From: Actinomadura nitritigenes
GTDB lineage: Bacteria; Actinomycetota; Actinomycetes; Streptosporangiales; Streptosporangiaceae
DNA: 64,000 bases
NCBI RefSeq assembly: GCF_017573545.1
Contig: NZ_JAGEOK010000025.1
Coordinates: 62,001-126,000 of the forward strand
Direction of reading: 5' to 3'
Part shown: piece by piece, positions 33,688 to 41,921 of the stretch
How the letters are laid out: every line of letters begins with the position of its first letter
Numbering within the stretch: position 1 is the first letter of the stretch
Made by a program: the position numbers and the translations under genes
Notes under the pieces: generated by a model
What the model saw: only the letters and a program-made list of their open reading frames with translations
Told to the model about the DNA's origin: nothing
Database searches by the model: none

Positions 33688-35628
33688 CTACTGGGATCCA
33701 AGCCCTCGCTCCCGCAACACCCGTCTCTGCTGCTCAAGCGCGACAAGATCGCCGAAGAGCCGGTTGTACTGTTCGGGGTCCTCGACCGGATTCAGCCGCT
33801 GGAGTTTAGATTTGGCGTCGGCGATCATGCGGGTGAGCTGGCGTTCCTGTATTCGGGCCAGCAGTTCCACGGCATAGCGGTCGTCCGATTCCTGCGCGGA
33901 CCGTACCGGCTCGACTCCGAGCATCGTGATCAGATCCCTGACCTGCTCGTTCGGCGCCCTCTCCAGCAGCGTCACGGCCCACTCCGAGGCGTTGCCCGCC
34001 GCGGTCACGCCGCCCGCCTGCGCGATCACCGCGCGCACCGCGGCGTGCGGCGGCGCGATGAACGCACCCTCCGGGACCTCGTCGAACACCGGCCCGAGCA
34101 TCGCCGGGCGCTGCACCGCCAGCTTCAGCAGCTCCCGCTCCCGCTGCACCTCCGGGTCGTTCGGGTCGTACGCCGGCCGCCGCGGCACCGCCCCGTTCCC
34201 GCCGCCGTTGCCGTTCCCGCCGTTGCCGTTCCCGCCGCCGTTCTGCGGGACGGAGCCGCGCCCGTTGCCGCGGCCGTTCCGCGCCTGCGCGTGCCGCCGG
34301 TTCGCCAGCTCGCGGACCCGGCGCAGCACGAACTGCTCGTCCATGATCCCGAGCCACCGGTCGAGGCTCACCGCGTACATCTGCCGCAGCGCCCGGTCCT
34401 TGATGGCCGCGACGACGGGCGCCGCCGCGTCCAGCGCGGCCAGCCGCCCCTCCGCGGTGTCCAGGTCGTGCTGCTGGATCGCGCTGCGCACCGCGAACTC
34501 GAACAGCGGCAGCCGCGACGCCACCAGGTCGCGCACCGCCGCGTCGCCGTGCCGGATCCGCAGGTCGCAGGGGTCCAGTCCGTCGGGCTGGACGGCCACG
34601 AACGTCTGCGTGACGAACTTCTGCTCGTCGGCGAACGCGCGCAGCGCCGCCTTCTGGCCGGCCGAGTCGCCGTCGAAGGTGAAGATCACCTCGCCGCGGA
34701 ACTCGTCCTGGTCCATGAGCAGCCGGCGCAGGATCTTGATGTGGTCGTCGCCGAACGCCGTCCCGCAGGTGGCGATCGCCGTCTGCACCCCGGACAGGTG
34801 GCAGGCCATCACGTCGGTGTAGCCCTCGACCACCACGGCCTGCCGCCGCCGCGCGATCTCCTTCTTCGCCAGGTCCGCCCCGTACAGCACCGAGCTCTTG
34901 TGGAACAGCGGCGACTCGGGGGTGTTCAGGTACTTCGGTCCGTCGTCGTCCTCGTAGAGGCGGCGCGCGCCGAACCCGATGACGTCGCCGGACAGGTCGC
35001 GGATCGGCCACATCAGCCGGCCGCGGAACCGGTCCATGGGGCCGCGCCGCCCCTCCTTGGCCAGGCCGCCGGCGACGATGTCGCGGTCGGCGAACCCGCG
35101 CCCGCGCAGGTGCCGGACGAGCCCCTCCCACTCGCGCGGCGCGAACCCGACGCCGAAGTGCGCCGCGTCGGCGGCCTCGAACCCGCGCTCGGACAGGAAC
35201 GTGCGGCCGATCGCGCCCTCCGGCGAGGCGAGCTGCTCGGCGTAGAACTCGGCCGCCGCCTTGTGCGCCTCCAGCAGCCGCGCGCGCTGCCCGGTGTCCT
35301 GGCGGGGGCCGCGCCCGCCGCCGTCCTCGTAGCGGAGCTGGATGCCGACCTGCGCAGCGAGCCGCTCCACCGCCTCGGAGAACGACAGGTGCTCGATCTC
35401 CTGGACGAACTTGATGACGTCGCCGCCCGCCTCGCAGCCGAAGCAGAAGTACAGCCCGCGCGAGGGGGTCACGTTGAACGACGGCGACTTCTCGTCGTGG
35501 AAGGGGCACAGGCCCTTGAGGTTGCCGCCGCCCGCGCTGCGCAGCTGCAGGTACTCGCCGATGACGTCGGCGATGGACGACCGCTCGCGTACGAGCGCGA
35601 TGTCCTCATTGCGAATACGGCCTGCCAC
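33688..35628 (-). CDS. dnaG: DNA primase DnaG
   Basis: A 646-residue replicative primase. The CHC2 zinc finger is intact (C41-P-F-H44 ... C62-F-G-C65). The catalytic core has the R-G-R-L-M-W-P-I region, the TOPRIM V-V-V-E-G-Y-T-D and F-D-G-D-S-A-G-Q-K-A-A. A low-complexity Asn/Gly linker (about 452-482) precedes the C-terminal DnaB-interacting domain. Size is normal for actinobacteria. It is probably in one transcript with the sigma gene. Confidence 0.97.
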   Translation of the reverse strand: MAGRIRNEDIALVRERSSIADVIGEYLQLRSAGGGNLKGLCPFHDEKSPSFNVTPSRGLYFCFGCEAGGDVIKFVQEIEHLSFSEAVERLAAQVGIQLRYEDGGGRGPRQDTGQRARLLEAHKAAAEFYAEQLASPEGAIGRTFLSERGFEAADAAHFGVGFAPREWEGLVRHLRGRGFADRDIVAGGLAKEGRRGPMDRFRGRLMWPIRDLSGDVIGFGARRLYEDDDGPKYLNTPESPLFHKSSVLYGADLAKKEIARRRQAVVVEGYTDVMACHLSGVQTAIATCGTAFGDDHIKILRRLLMDQDEFRGEVIFTFDGDSAGQKAALRAFADEQKFVTQTFVAVQPDGLDPCDLRIRHGDAAVRDLVASRLPLFEFAVRSAIQQHDLDTAEGRLAALDAAAPVVAAIKDRALRQMYAVSLDRWLGIMDEQFVLRRVRELANRRHAQARNGRGNGRGSVPQNGGGNGNGGNGNGGGNGAVPRRPAYDPNDPEVQRERELLKLAVQRPAMLGPVFDEVPEGAFIAPPHAAVRAVIAQAGGVTAAGNASEWAVTLLERAPNEQVRDLITMLGVEPVRSAQESDDRYAVELLARIQERQLTRMIADAKSKLQRLNPVEDPEQYNRLFGDLVALEQQRRVLRERGLGSQ

Positions 35629-35881
35629 AGCGAAGGAGTCTACGGCGCCCCGGCGACATCCAAGGCATCACGCCTCAACCCCCTCTGCCCCCGGCTCCAG
35701 CCCGCCCCGCACCCGGTTCGGGCGCCGGGTGCGGCCGGCGCGACCACCGGGACGGGCGGGTCCCATGTGGCCGGACCTGGCCTTGTTAACGGCTGGTAAC
35801 ACTGCGCCAGCTATGGACAAACGGATTGTGACGCGATGAGATGGCGCACCGAGTTCCAGCCCCACCCCCCAGGCGGCCCCG

Positions 35882-37156
35882 ATGACGGATGTTGTATTGG
35901 ACGGCGTCGAGAAGGTCTATCCAGGCGGGCAGGTGGCCGTCCGAAAGGTCCGGCTGCGGATCAACGACGGCGAGCTGTTCGTGCTGCTCGGACCGTCCGG
36001 GTGCGGGAAGTCCACCCTCCTGCGGATGATCGCCGGGCTGGAGGAGATCACATCCGGCGACCTGTGGCTGAACGGGTCGGTCGCCAACGACCTGCCGCCG
36101 CGCGACCGGAACGTGGCGATGGTGTTCCAGGAGGGCGCGCTCTACCCGCACCGCACCGTCAAGGGGAACATGATGTTCCCGCTGGAGGTGTCGGGCGACG
36201 ACCGCGCGGAGGCGTCCGCGAAGGTCGTCGAGCTGGCGCGCGCGCTCGGCCTCAACACGATGATCGACCGGCTGCCGGGCACGCTGTCGGGCGGCCAGCG
36301 GCAGCGCGCCGCGATCGGCCGGGCGCTGATCCGCCAGCCGTCGCTGTTCCTCATGGACGAGCCGCTGTCCAGCCTGGACGCCGGGCTGCGCACCGAGCTG
36401 CGGGTGGAGATCGCCGCGCTGGTGCGCTCCAGCCGCACCACCACCGTCTACGTCACGCACGACCAGATCGAGGCCATGACGATGGCCGACCGGATGGCGG
36501 TGCTGCGCGACGGCGTCCTGGAGGACGTCGGCACCCCCGAGCAGATCTACGAGGACCCGGCGACGGTGTTCGTCGCGGCGTTCCTCAGCTCCCCGCCGGT
36601 CAACCTGCTGCAGGCGACGCTGTGGGCGGTCGAGGGCGAGGGGCTGCTGCTCGACCTCGGCCCGCAGCGGCTGACGATCCCGTGGGACGACCCGCGCGCG
36701 TCCTCGCTGATCAGCCATCACGGGCAGATGGTGATCGTCGGGATCCGGCCCGACACGCTGATCCCGATCGCGCCGGGCTCGCCCGCGCGGCAGGGGACGG
36801 TGCTGTCCGGGCGGGTCCATTCGCTGGAGTTCCACGGCCACGAGTGGCTCGCCTACGCGCAGGCCGGCATCCCGACCGTGGACGCGAACGAGTTCGGGCG
36901 GCCCCGTCCCGCGCCGGCGCCCGCGGCCGCGCCGCCGGGCCTGCGCGACCGGCTGCGGGAGATGCTGGGCCGCCCGTCCCACGAGCCCGGCCGGGCCGAG
37001 GAGCACGAGGGCCACCACCGCCGCTCCGACCTGATCTTCCGCGCGAACCCGGGCCAGCGCCCGAACCGCGGCGACCACGTGGCGCTGACGGTGAACCTCG
37101 ACCGGATGCTGCTGTTCGGCGCCGACGGCCGCCGCGTCACGCCCGTCCAGCGCTGA
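35882..37156 (+). CDS. MalK/UgpC-type ABC transporter ATP-binding protein
   Basis: 424 residues. Walker A GPSGCGKST (37-45), signature L-S-G-G-Q-R-Q-R, Walker B L-F-L-M-D-E-P-L-S-S-L-D, and the switch His in V-T-H-D-Q-I-E-A-M-T. A C-terminal regulatory/TOBE extension contains a Pro/Ala-rich insert (about 340-360). No permease or binding-protein gene is adjacent, so it may serve several distant sugar transporters, like Streptomyces MsiK. It is divergent from dnaG across 253 bp in which I see no clear operator. Confidence 0.9.
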   Translation: MTDVVLDGVEKVYPGGQVAVRKVRLRINDGELFVLLGPSGCGKSTLLRMIAGLEEITSGDLWLNGSVANDLPPRDRNVAMVFQEGALYPHRTVKGNMMFPLEVSGDDRAEASAKVVELARALGLNTMIDRLPGTLSGGQRQRAAIGRALIRQPSLFLMDEPLSSLDAGLRTELRVEIAALVRSSRTTTVYVTHDQIEAMTMADRMAVLRDGVLEDVGTPEQIYEDPATVFVAAFLSSPPVNLLQATLWAVEGEGLLLDLGPQRLTIPWDDPRASSLISHHGQMVIVGIRPDTLIPIAPGSPARQGTVLSGRVHSLEFHGHEWLAYAQAGIPTVDANEFGRPRPAPAPAAAPPGLRDRLREMLGRPSHEPGRAEEHEGHHRRSDLIFRANPGQRPNRGDHVALTVNLDRMLLFGADGRRVTPVQR

Positions 37157-37207
37157 CGCCCGTCCCGTGGCCGGGACGTGCCGGTCCCCAGGGCTCCTTT
37201 CCGGCGG

Positions 37208-37224
37208 CGCCGTCGAGGACGGCG
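37208..37224. terminator. Short hairpin between convergent genes
   Basis: A 7-bp stem (37208-37214 with 37218-37224) with a GAG loop, preceded at 37162-37177 by a perfect 6-4-6 dyad. It sits between the convergent ABC-ATPase and MocR genes. Confidence 0.4.
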
Positions 37225-37228
37225 GCGG

Positions 37229-38647
37229 TCAGGCGCCTCGGCCGACGACGCGCCGCAGCCGGCGCAGACCCTCGCCGATCTCCGGCAGCGTGACGGCGCC
37301 GTAGCCGAACACCAGCCCCGGCACCGCCGGACCGTCGACGGCGAACTCCGACAGCGCGAACAGCCCGACCCCCTCCGACAGCGCCTCGCGGACGACCGAG
37401 GCGTCGTCCGTCCCCTCCGGCAGCGTCGCGCTCAGATGCAGGCCCGCCGCCGACGGCACCACCTCCAGCCGCCCCGCGAACAGCGTTTCGAGCAGCCCCG
37501 CGACCCGCTCGTGCCGGGCCTGGTACTCCCGCCGCGACCTGCGGATGTGCCGCGCGAGCAGCCCCTCGTCGATGAACCGGGCGAGCGCCGCCTGCGTCGG
37601 CAGCTCCGCGTGCCACGACGACACGTACCGCGCCATCCGGAACGCGCGGTGCAGCGACGGCGGCGCGACGAGGAACCCGATCCGCAGCACCGGACGCATG
37701 ATCTTGGAGAAGGTGCCCATGTAGAGCACGCGGCCCCCGTCGTCCAGGCTCTGCAGCGGCTCGATCGGCCGCCCCCCGTACCGGTACTCGGTGTCGTAGT
37801 CGTCCTCGACGATCACCACGTCCCGGCGCCGCGCCCACTCCAGCAGCGCGCGGCGGCGCGGCAGCGACATCGGCATCCCCAGCGGGAACTGGTGCGACGG
37901 CGTCACGTAGACGGCCCGCGCGTCGTCCGGCAGCGCGTCCACCCGCAGTCCCTCGGCGTCGACCGGGACGCCCCGCACCCGCATCCCCGCCGCGTGCAGC
38001 AGCATCCGTACCGGCGGGTACCCGGGATCCTCGACCGCCACCACGTCCCCCGGCTCCAGCAGCACCCGGACGACCAGGTCCAATGCCTGCTGGATCCCCG
38101 ACGTCACCACCACGTCCGCCGCCGCCGCCCGCACCGACCGCGACACCCCGACGTGCCGGGCGATCGCCTCCCGCAGCTCCGTCTGGCCCGCCGGGTCCCC
38201 GGCCGCCGCCGGATCGCCGAGCGCGGACGGCCGCAGCCGCCCCGCCATGATCCGCCGCCACGACTCGTACGGGAACAGCCGCACGTCCGGCAGCCCGGCC
38301 CGGAAGTCCCAGGTGATGCCGGGCATCCGGTGCGGCCACACGCCCACCTCGTCCCAGACCCGGCGGGGCCGCAGCGGCGACGCCACCGGACGCTCCCGCT
38401 CCTGGAAACCGGCGTCCCGGACGAACGTCCCCGCCCCCACCCGGCTCTCCAGGAACCCCTCCGCCGCGAGCCGGTCGTAGGCGACCGCCACCGTGTTCCG
38501 CGAGATCGCCAGCCGCCGCGCCAGCTCCCGCGTCGGCGGCGCCGCCTCCCCCGCGCGCAGCCGCCCGTCCAGGATCGCGGCCCGCAGCTGCCGGTAGATC
38601 TGGCCCGCCAGGTCCTTGCGCCCGACGAGGCTCACGTGCAGGTCCAC
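37229..38647 (-). CDS. MocR/PdxR-type GntR regulator with aminotransferase domain
   Basis: 472 residues. The N-terminal GntR winged helix has T-R-E-L-A-R-R-L-A-I-S-R-N-T-V, with the wing S-R-V-G-A-G-T-F-V. The rest is a fold-type I PLP domain with T-S-G-I-Q-Q-A-L-D, V-E-D-D-Y-D-T-E-Y-R-Y, and F-S-K-I-M-R-P-V-L-R-I-G, where the Lys should bind PLP. I start at the GTG at 38647 (M-D-L-H-V). It is divergent from the DinB/mycothiol-type gene, which it likely regulates. Confidence 0.9.
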   Translation of the reverse strand: MDLHVSLVGRKDLAGQIYRQLRAAILDGRLRAGEAAPPTRELARRLAISRNTVAVAYDRLAAEGFLESRVGAGTFVRDAGFQERERPVASPLRPRRVWDEVGVWPHRMPGITWDFRAGLPDVRLFPYESWRRIMAGRLRPSALGDPAAAGDPAGQTELREAIARHVGVSRSVRAAAADVVVTSGIQQALDLVVRVLLEPGDVVAVEDPGYPPVRMLLHAAGMRVRGVPVDAEGLRVDALPDDARAVYVTPSHQFPLGMPMSLPRRRALLEWARRRDVVIVEDDYDTEYRYGGRPIEPLQSLDDGGRVLYMGTFSKIMRPVLRIGFLVAPPSLHRAFRMARYVSSWHAELPTQAALARFIDEGLLARHIRRSRREYQARHERVAGLLETLFAGRLEVVPSAAGLHLSATLPEGTDDASVVREALSEGVGLFALSEFAVDGPAVPGLVFGYGAVTLPEIGEGLRRLRRVVGRGA

Positions 38648-38664
38648 GCGTCCGACCCTAAACC

Positions 38665-38705
38665 GGCTCAGCCGTTTTCCGCGTTTTTGGCCCTGTACCT
38701 GAGCC
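38665..38705. promoter_or_regulatory. Inverted repeat in MocR divergent promoter
   Basis: GGCTCAG (38665-38671) and CTGAGCC (38699-38705) form widely spaced half-sites in the 82-bp gap between the MocR gene and its divergent neighbour. This is a plausible MocR operator; the half-site spacing is about three helical turns. Confidence 0.45.
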
Positions 38706-38729
38706 ACTCGCCGTTCCTACGGTGGCCAT

Positions 38730-39344
38730 ATGGACCTGCTGACCGAACTGCTCACCACCGACTTCCGGCCCCTGGACCGCCAGGCGGCCGACCTCTACCT
38801 CGCGGCCGTCGCCCAGGTGAAGCCCGACGCGCTCGCCCTGCCGACGCCCTGCCCCGACTGGACCCTGCACGGCCTGCTCCGCCACCAGGTCAGCCAGGAC
38901 CAGGGCTTCGCGGCCGCCGCCCGCGGCGACGGCGCCCGCCTGTCCAACTGGCACGGCGGCGACCTCGGCGACGACCCCTACGCCGCCGCCGCGGCCTCCC
39001 TCGGCCTCGTCACCGAGGCGTTCGCCGGGACCGCCCTCGACGCCGGGCTCGTCCTCCCCGAGATCCGCGACGGCGGCCCCTTCCCCGCCTCGCTCGCGAT
39101 CAGCTTCCACTTCGTCGACCTCGTCGTCCACGCCTGGGACGTCGCCGCGACGATCGGCGCGCCCTGGGAACCCGGCGACGACCTGGTCGCCGCGTCCCTC
39201 AAGGTCGCCGCGATCGTCCCCACCGGCGCCGACGACCGGGGCCCGGGGACGTCCTTCGCGCCCGTCGTCCCGTCCGCGGACGGCACATCCCCGCAGGACC
39301 GCCTCCTCGCCCTGCTCGGCCGTTCCCCCTCGTGGACCCGCTGA
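38730..39344 (+). CDS. TIGR03086-type DinB/maleylpyruvate isomerase-like metal protein
   Basis: 204 residues. The N-terminal half has T-P-C-P-D-W-T-L-H-G-L-L-R-H-Q and H-F-V-D-L-V-V-H-A-W-D-V-A, the His pattern of the mycothiol-dependent DinB-like superfamily, which binds a divalent metal. The reaction is unknown; relatives include maleylpyruvate isomerase. It is expressed away from the MocR gene and probably under its control, with a small overlapping gene downstream. Confidence 0.87.
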   Translation: MDLLTELLTTDFRPLDRQAADLYLAAVAQVKPDALALPTPCPDWTLHGLLRHQVSQDQGFAAAARGDGARLSNWHGGDLGDDPYAAAAASLGLVTEAFAGTALDAGLVLPEIRDGGPFPASLAISFHFVDLVVHAWDVAATIGAPWEPGDDLVAASLKVAAIVPTGADDRGPGTSFAPVVPSADGTSPQDRLLALLGRSPSWTR

Positions 39345-39742
39345 GGAGCTGGCGGCCGGGCCTCGCAGGCGGCCGCGGACCGGTGCTGGTGAGCGTCACC
39401 GACTTCACCTGCGCCCACCCGTCCGACCTCCCGAAGGTCTACCGGGCCGGCCTGACCCTGCGCCGGGCCTGGCCCGACCTCCAGGGCGCCGTCGGGCTCT
39501 GGCTGTGGACGAAGCCGCTGCAACTGCGCAGCGGCTCCGTCTCCGTCTGGGAGTCCCGAGAGGACCTGCACCGCTTCGTCGCCTGGCCCCCGCACGTCGC
39601 CATCATGCGCCGCTTCCGGGACCGCGGCACCGTCCGCGCCCACACCTGGACCGCGGACGGCTTCGACCCCGCCGAGACCTGGACGCGCGCCGCGCGCCTG
39701 CTGGGTCAGGCCGGGGAGCCCTCGCAGACCGCGCCGCGATAG
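39332..39742 (+). CDS. Small ferredoxin-like-fold protein (monooxygenase/DUF3291-like)
   Basis: About 136 residues. V-S-V-T-D-F-T, W-P-D-L-Q-G-A-V-G-L-W-L-W, G-S-V-S-V-W-E-S-R-E-D-L-H-R-F-V and H-V-A-I-M-R-R-F follow the dimeric alpha/beta barrel pattern (strand, helix with S-x-W-x-S, conserved H near the end). The start is uncertain: GTG 39332 overlaps the previous gene by 13 bases, GTG 39383 is possible. The 3' end overlaps the convergent MerR gene by 37 bases. The substrate is unknown. Confidence 0.75.
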   Translation: MDPLRSWRPGLAGGRGPVLVSVTDFTCAHPSDLPKVYRAGLTLRRAWPDLQGAVGLWLWTKPLQLRSGSVSVWESREDLHRFVAWPPHVAIMRRFRDRGTVRAHTWTADGFDPAETWTRAARLLGQAGEPSQTAPR

Positions 39743-40083
39743 AAGCCGATCTTGAACTTGACGTGCTCCTGCTGCTCCCGCAGCCGGGCGATCTGCTCCT
39801 CCACGCGGCGGTCGTGCGCCTGCAGCAGCTCAAGCCGCTCCCGCACGGTCTCCGCGCCGCCTCGCGCGAGCTCGGAGTACCGCAGCATCTCCGCGATCGG
39901 CATCCCCGTCTCGCGCAGGCACCGCAGCATCCCGAGCCACTGCAGGTCGCTGTCGCTGAACACGCGCCGCCCCGACGCGTTCCGCGCGATCCCCTCGAGC
40001 AGCCCGATCTTCTCGTAGTAACGCAACGTGTCGATGCTGAAACCGCTTTTCTCGGCGGTCTCGGCCGGAGAATAGGAGCTCAC
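39706..40083 (-). CDS. MerR-family transcriptional regulator
   Basis: 125 residues. The N-terminal MerR HTH has S-G-F-S-I-D-T-L-R-Y-Y-E-K-I-G-L-L and R-V-F-S-D-S-D-L-Q-W-L, then a long dimerisation helix ending with a short tail (F-K-I-G-F-Y-R-G). There is no metal-binding Cys cluster, so this is not a metal sensor; it resembles the SoxR-free aldehyde/stress group acting on H-M-L family promoters. The GTG start lies 16 bases from the dyad at 40099-40118, which is likely its own operator. The same dyad lies before the LLM oxidoreductase at 44650. Confidence 0.9.
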   Translation of the reverse strand: MSSYSPAETAEKSGFSIDTLRYYEKIGLLEGIARNASGRRVFSDSDLQWLGMLRCLRETGMPIAEMLRYSELARGGAETVRERLELLQAHDRRVEEQIARLREQQEHVKFKIGFYRGAVCEGSPA

Positions 40084-40098
40084 GCGCTCCAGGATCCC

Positions 40099-40118
40099 AC
40101 CTGGAGCGCACTCCAGGT
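40099..40118 (-). promoter_or_regulatory. MerR-type operator (ACCTGGAG-N4-CTCCAGGT)
   Basis: A perfect 8-4-8 inverted repeat overlapping the hydrolase stop codon and just upstream of the MerR start. On the minus strand it directly follows TTGACC (-35-like), the usual place for a MerR site between -35 and -10. A near-identical copy lies at 44558-44577. Confidence 0.75.
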
Positions 40119-41026
40119 CAATCCCCGGCGGCTCCGGCCCGCCGCTCCAGGAACCCCGCCACGGTCTCGGTGAACCACCGGGGATCGTCCAGCCAGGGGA
40201 AATGCCCCGCCCCCGGCTGGGCGACCGCCGTCCCCTTCGGGAACATCCCCGCGATCTCGGCGGCGACCCGGGGCAGCGGCCCGCCGTCCAGCTCACCGGC
40301 CAGGACCAGAACCCGTGCCTCCAGCCCCGCAACGACCTCCCGCGCCGCCGCCGGCGCGAACGCCTCCGGGGACGCGTACAGCTCCGCGGCCTGCTCGTTC
40401 GTCTCCGCGACCTCCCGCGCCGCGTGCGCGCGCGCCGCCGCGTCCCAACGCCCATAGAAGAACGGCACCACCGCCCCCCACTCGGCTTCCGACGCGCTCC
40501 CCGCCCAGACCGCCTCGAACGCGTCACGCCCCGCCTCGAACCAGGGCTCGCCCTTCCGCAACGCCGCCGCCTCCCGGCGATGCTCAACCGTGAAGTCGAC
40601 CCCCAGAGCACGGGCCCGCCCCGCCACCAGGACCAACGAGCGCACCCGGTACGGATGTGCCACCGCATACAGAATCGCGAGGTCGCCACCCGCCGAGTGC
40701 GCGAGCAGGTCAACACGCTCCAGGCCCAGATGCCGCCGCAGGGCCTCCACGTCGTCGACCTGCCGATCACACCGGTACGTCGCCGGATCGACGGGCCTGT
40801 CGGAACCGCCGGTGCCGCGCAGATCCAGCATGACGAGCCGGCGGCGTTCAGACAGCCCGCCGAGATCCCCGAGATAGGCAGAGGCCCGCATCGGCCCACC
40901 CGGAATGCACAGCAGCGGCTCTTCGCCGCCTTGGCCGTGGCCTTGGCCTTGGCCTTGGTAGTCGGTCTCGCTGGCCATGACGCTGTAGGCGAGGCGCGTA
41001 CCGTCCCGACCCCTGAATTCCGGCAT
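40118..41026 (-). CDS. Alpha/beta hydrolase, proline iminopeptidase-like
   Basis: 302 residues. Oxyanion-region I-P-G-G-P, strand V-M-L-D-L-R-G-T-G-G-S-D, nucleophile elbow A-H-S-A-G-G (Ser), a late Asp in A-G-E-L-D-G and the catalytic His in G-A-G-H-F-P-W. A Gly/Gln repeat (Y-Q-G-Q-G-Q-G-H-G-Q-G-G) near residue 24 comes from five CCTTGG-type hexamers at 40929-40958. The stop lies inside the MerR operator, so the MerR gene has its own promoter here. The substrate is unknown. Confidence 0.85.
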   Translation of the reverse strand: MPEFRGRDGTRLAYSVMASETDYQGQGQGHGQGGEEPLLCIPGGPMRASAYLGDLGGLSERRRLVMLDLRGTGGSDRPVDPATYRCDRQVDDVEALRRHLGLERVDLLAHSAGGDLAILYAVAHPYRVRSLVLVAGRARALGVDFTVEHRREAAALRKGEPWFEAGRDAFEAVWAGSASEAEWGAVVPFFYGRWDAAARAHAAREVAETNEQAAELYASPEAFAPAAAREVVAGLEARVLVLAGELDGGPLPRVAAEIAGMFPKGTAVAQPGAGHFPWLDDPRWFTETVAGFLERRAGAAGD

Positions 41027-41193
41027 CTCGCGATACTCGCAGTCTTTCGCGGTTGTTGTTCGGCCTTGAGCTGTTCTCCTCTCGGGGTTCGGGTGGTGGG
41101 AGCTACTTGTGGCTCCTCGGGAGAGGTTCGACTGGTTCTCGGAGGTGGTGTTGTTCGTGGTCTTTGGGGGGCTCTTGCGCTTGGTGCTGGGGT

Positions 41194-41425
41194 GAAGGAG
41201 TGTTCGGGAGATTGGCAAGAGGGGTGTTCGGGTGGTGGGGTGGCGCTGGCGTACGGGGCCGCCCCTCCAAAGTCAAGGGCGCCTTCGGCGTCGCTTCGCG
41301 ATGGACTTCGTCCACCCTTGACTTCGGAGCCTCTGCGGCCCCTGAGGCAGCGCTAGGGGCAGGCTCCGCCTGCCCCGCCCCGGTCGCGCCACCCCACCAC
41401 CCCCTTCCGTAAGGAACCAAGCCCC
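41194..41425. repeat. Left copy of ~232-bp inverted repeat flanking HNH gene
   Basis: Matches the reverse complement of 43322-43554 with, by my count, six substitutions and one single-base indel. Each copy has internal dyads: ends GGGTGGTGGGGTGGCG (from 41229) and CGCCACCCCACCACCC (to about 41402), an inner 15-bp imperfect stem CTCCAAAGTCAAGGG/CCCTTGACTTCGGAG, and the hairpin GGGGCAGGC-TCC-GCCTGCCCC (41357-41377). No coding frame is convincing. Upstream, 41027-41193 is G/T-rich with no gene. Confidence 0.93.
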
Positions 41426-41921
41426 CTTCTCGGCAGTCCACTCACCACCGTCACCAGGCCCGTAGATATGAGCCGCCCGTGATCCGGTGTTGGCGACGGC
41501 TCCGGCATTAAGGCCTGTAGAGGGCGGGCTGCGTTCACCGGGGCGGTCTCGGCCATTGCAGCGGTATCGCGCAGTCATGCGGGAAGGGCAGCTCGCCCGT
41601 CCTGCGGGTGGGTGCGAATGGACCGGCGCCGGGCATGGGCGGGCGTGGCTGGGCGTCGCCGGGTGTGGCGTTGTGGGGGGCGGGCTGGTTATGCGGTCCC
41701 TGTCCAGCGCGGTGTGAAGTGGGTCGGTGCTGCTGGGCGTTGTAGTGGCCGGGTGGGCTAGCGGTGGTGTGCACTGAGGTCTGGTGAGGTACGCACAGTC
41801 CGGTGTGTGGGTTGCCCGTCGCCTGTGGTGTGGGCATGCCGGGGCCGCCCGTCACCGGGGGTGGATGCGGACGGCGGACCGGCGCAGGGCATGACCGGGT
41901 GCGGTGTGGCGGGTGGGGTGG
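41426..41921. other. Non-coding stretch downstream of HNH gene, degenerate repeats
   Basis: About 500 bases between the left repeat and the HNH stop codon. Bases 41605-41705 loosely resemble 41855-41935, which spans the end of the HNH gene (shared blocks GGACCGGCGC-GGGCATG and GG(C/T)TATGCGG(C/T)CC). It looks like a decayed duplicate of the gene end. I find no open frame worth calling. Confidence 0.5.

Noticed and set aside
41053..41412. A transposase gene within the left inverted repeat
   Set aside because: The short frames in both repeats translate to Gly/Ser/Arg or Pro-rich peptides with no DDE or other transposase motif; the repeat itself appears non-coding.
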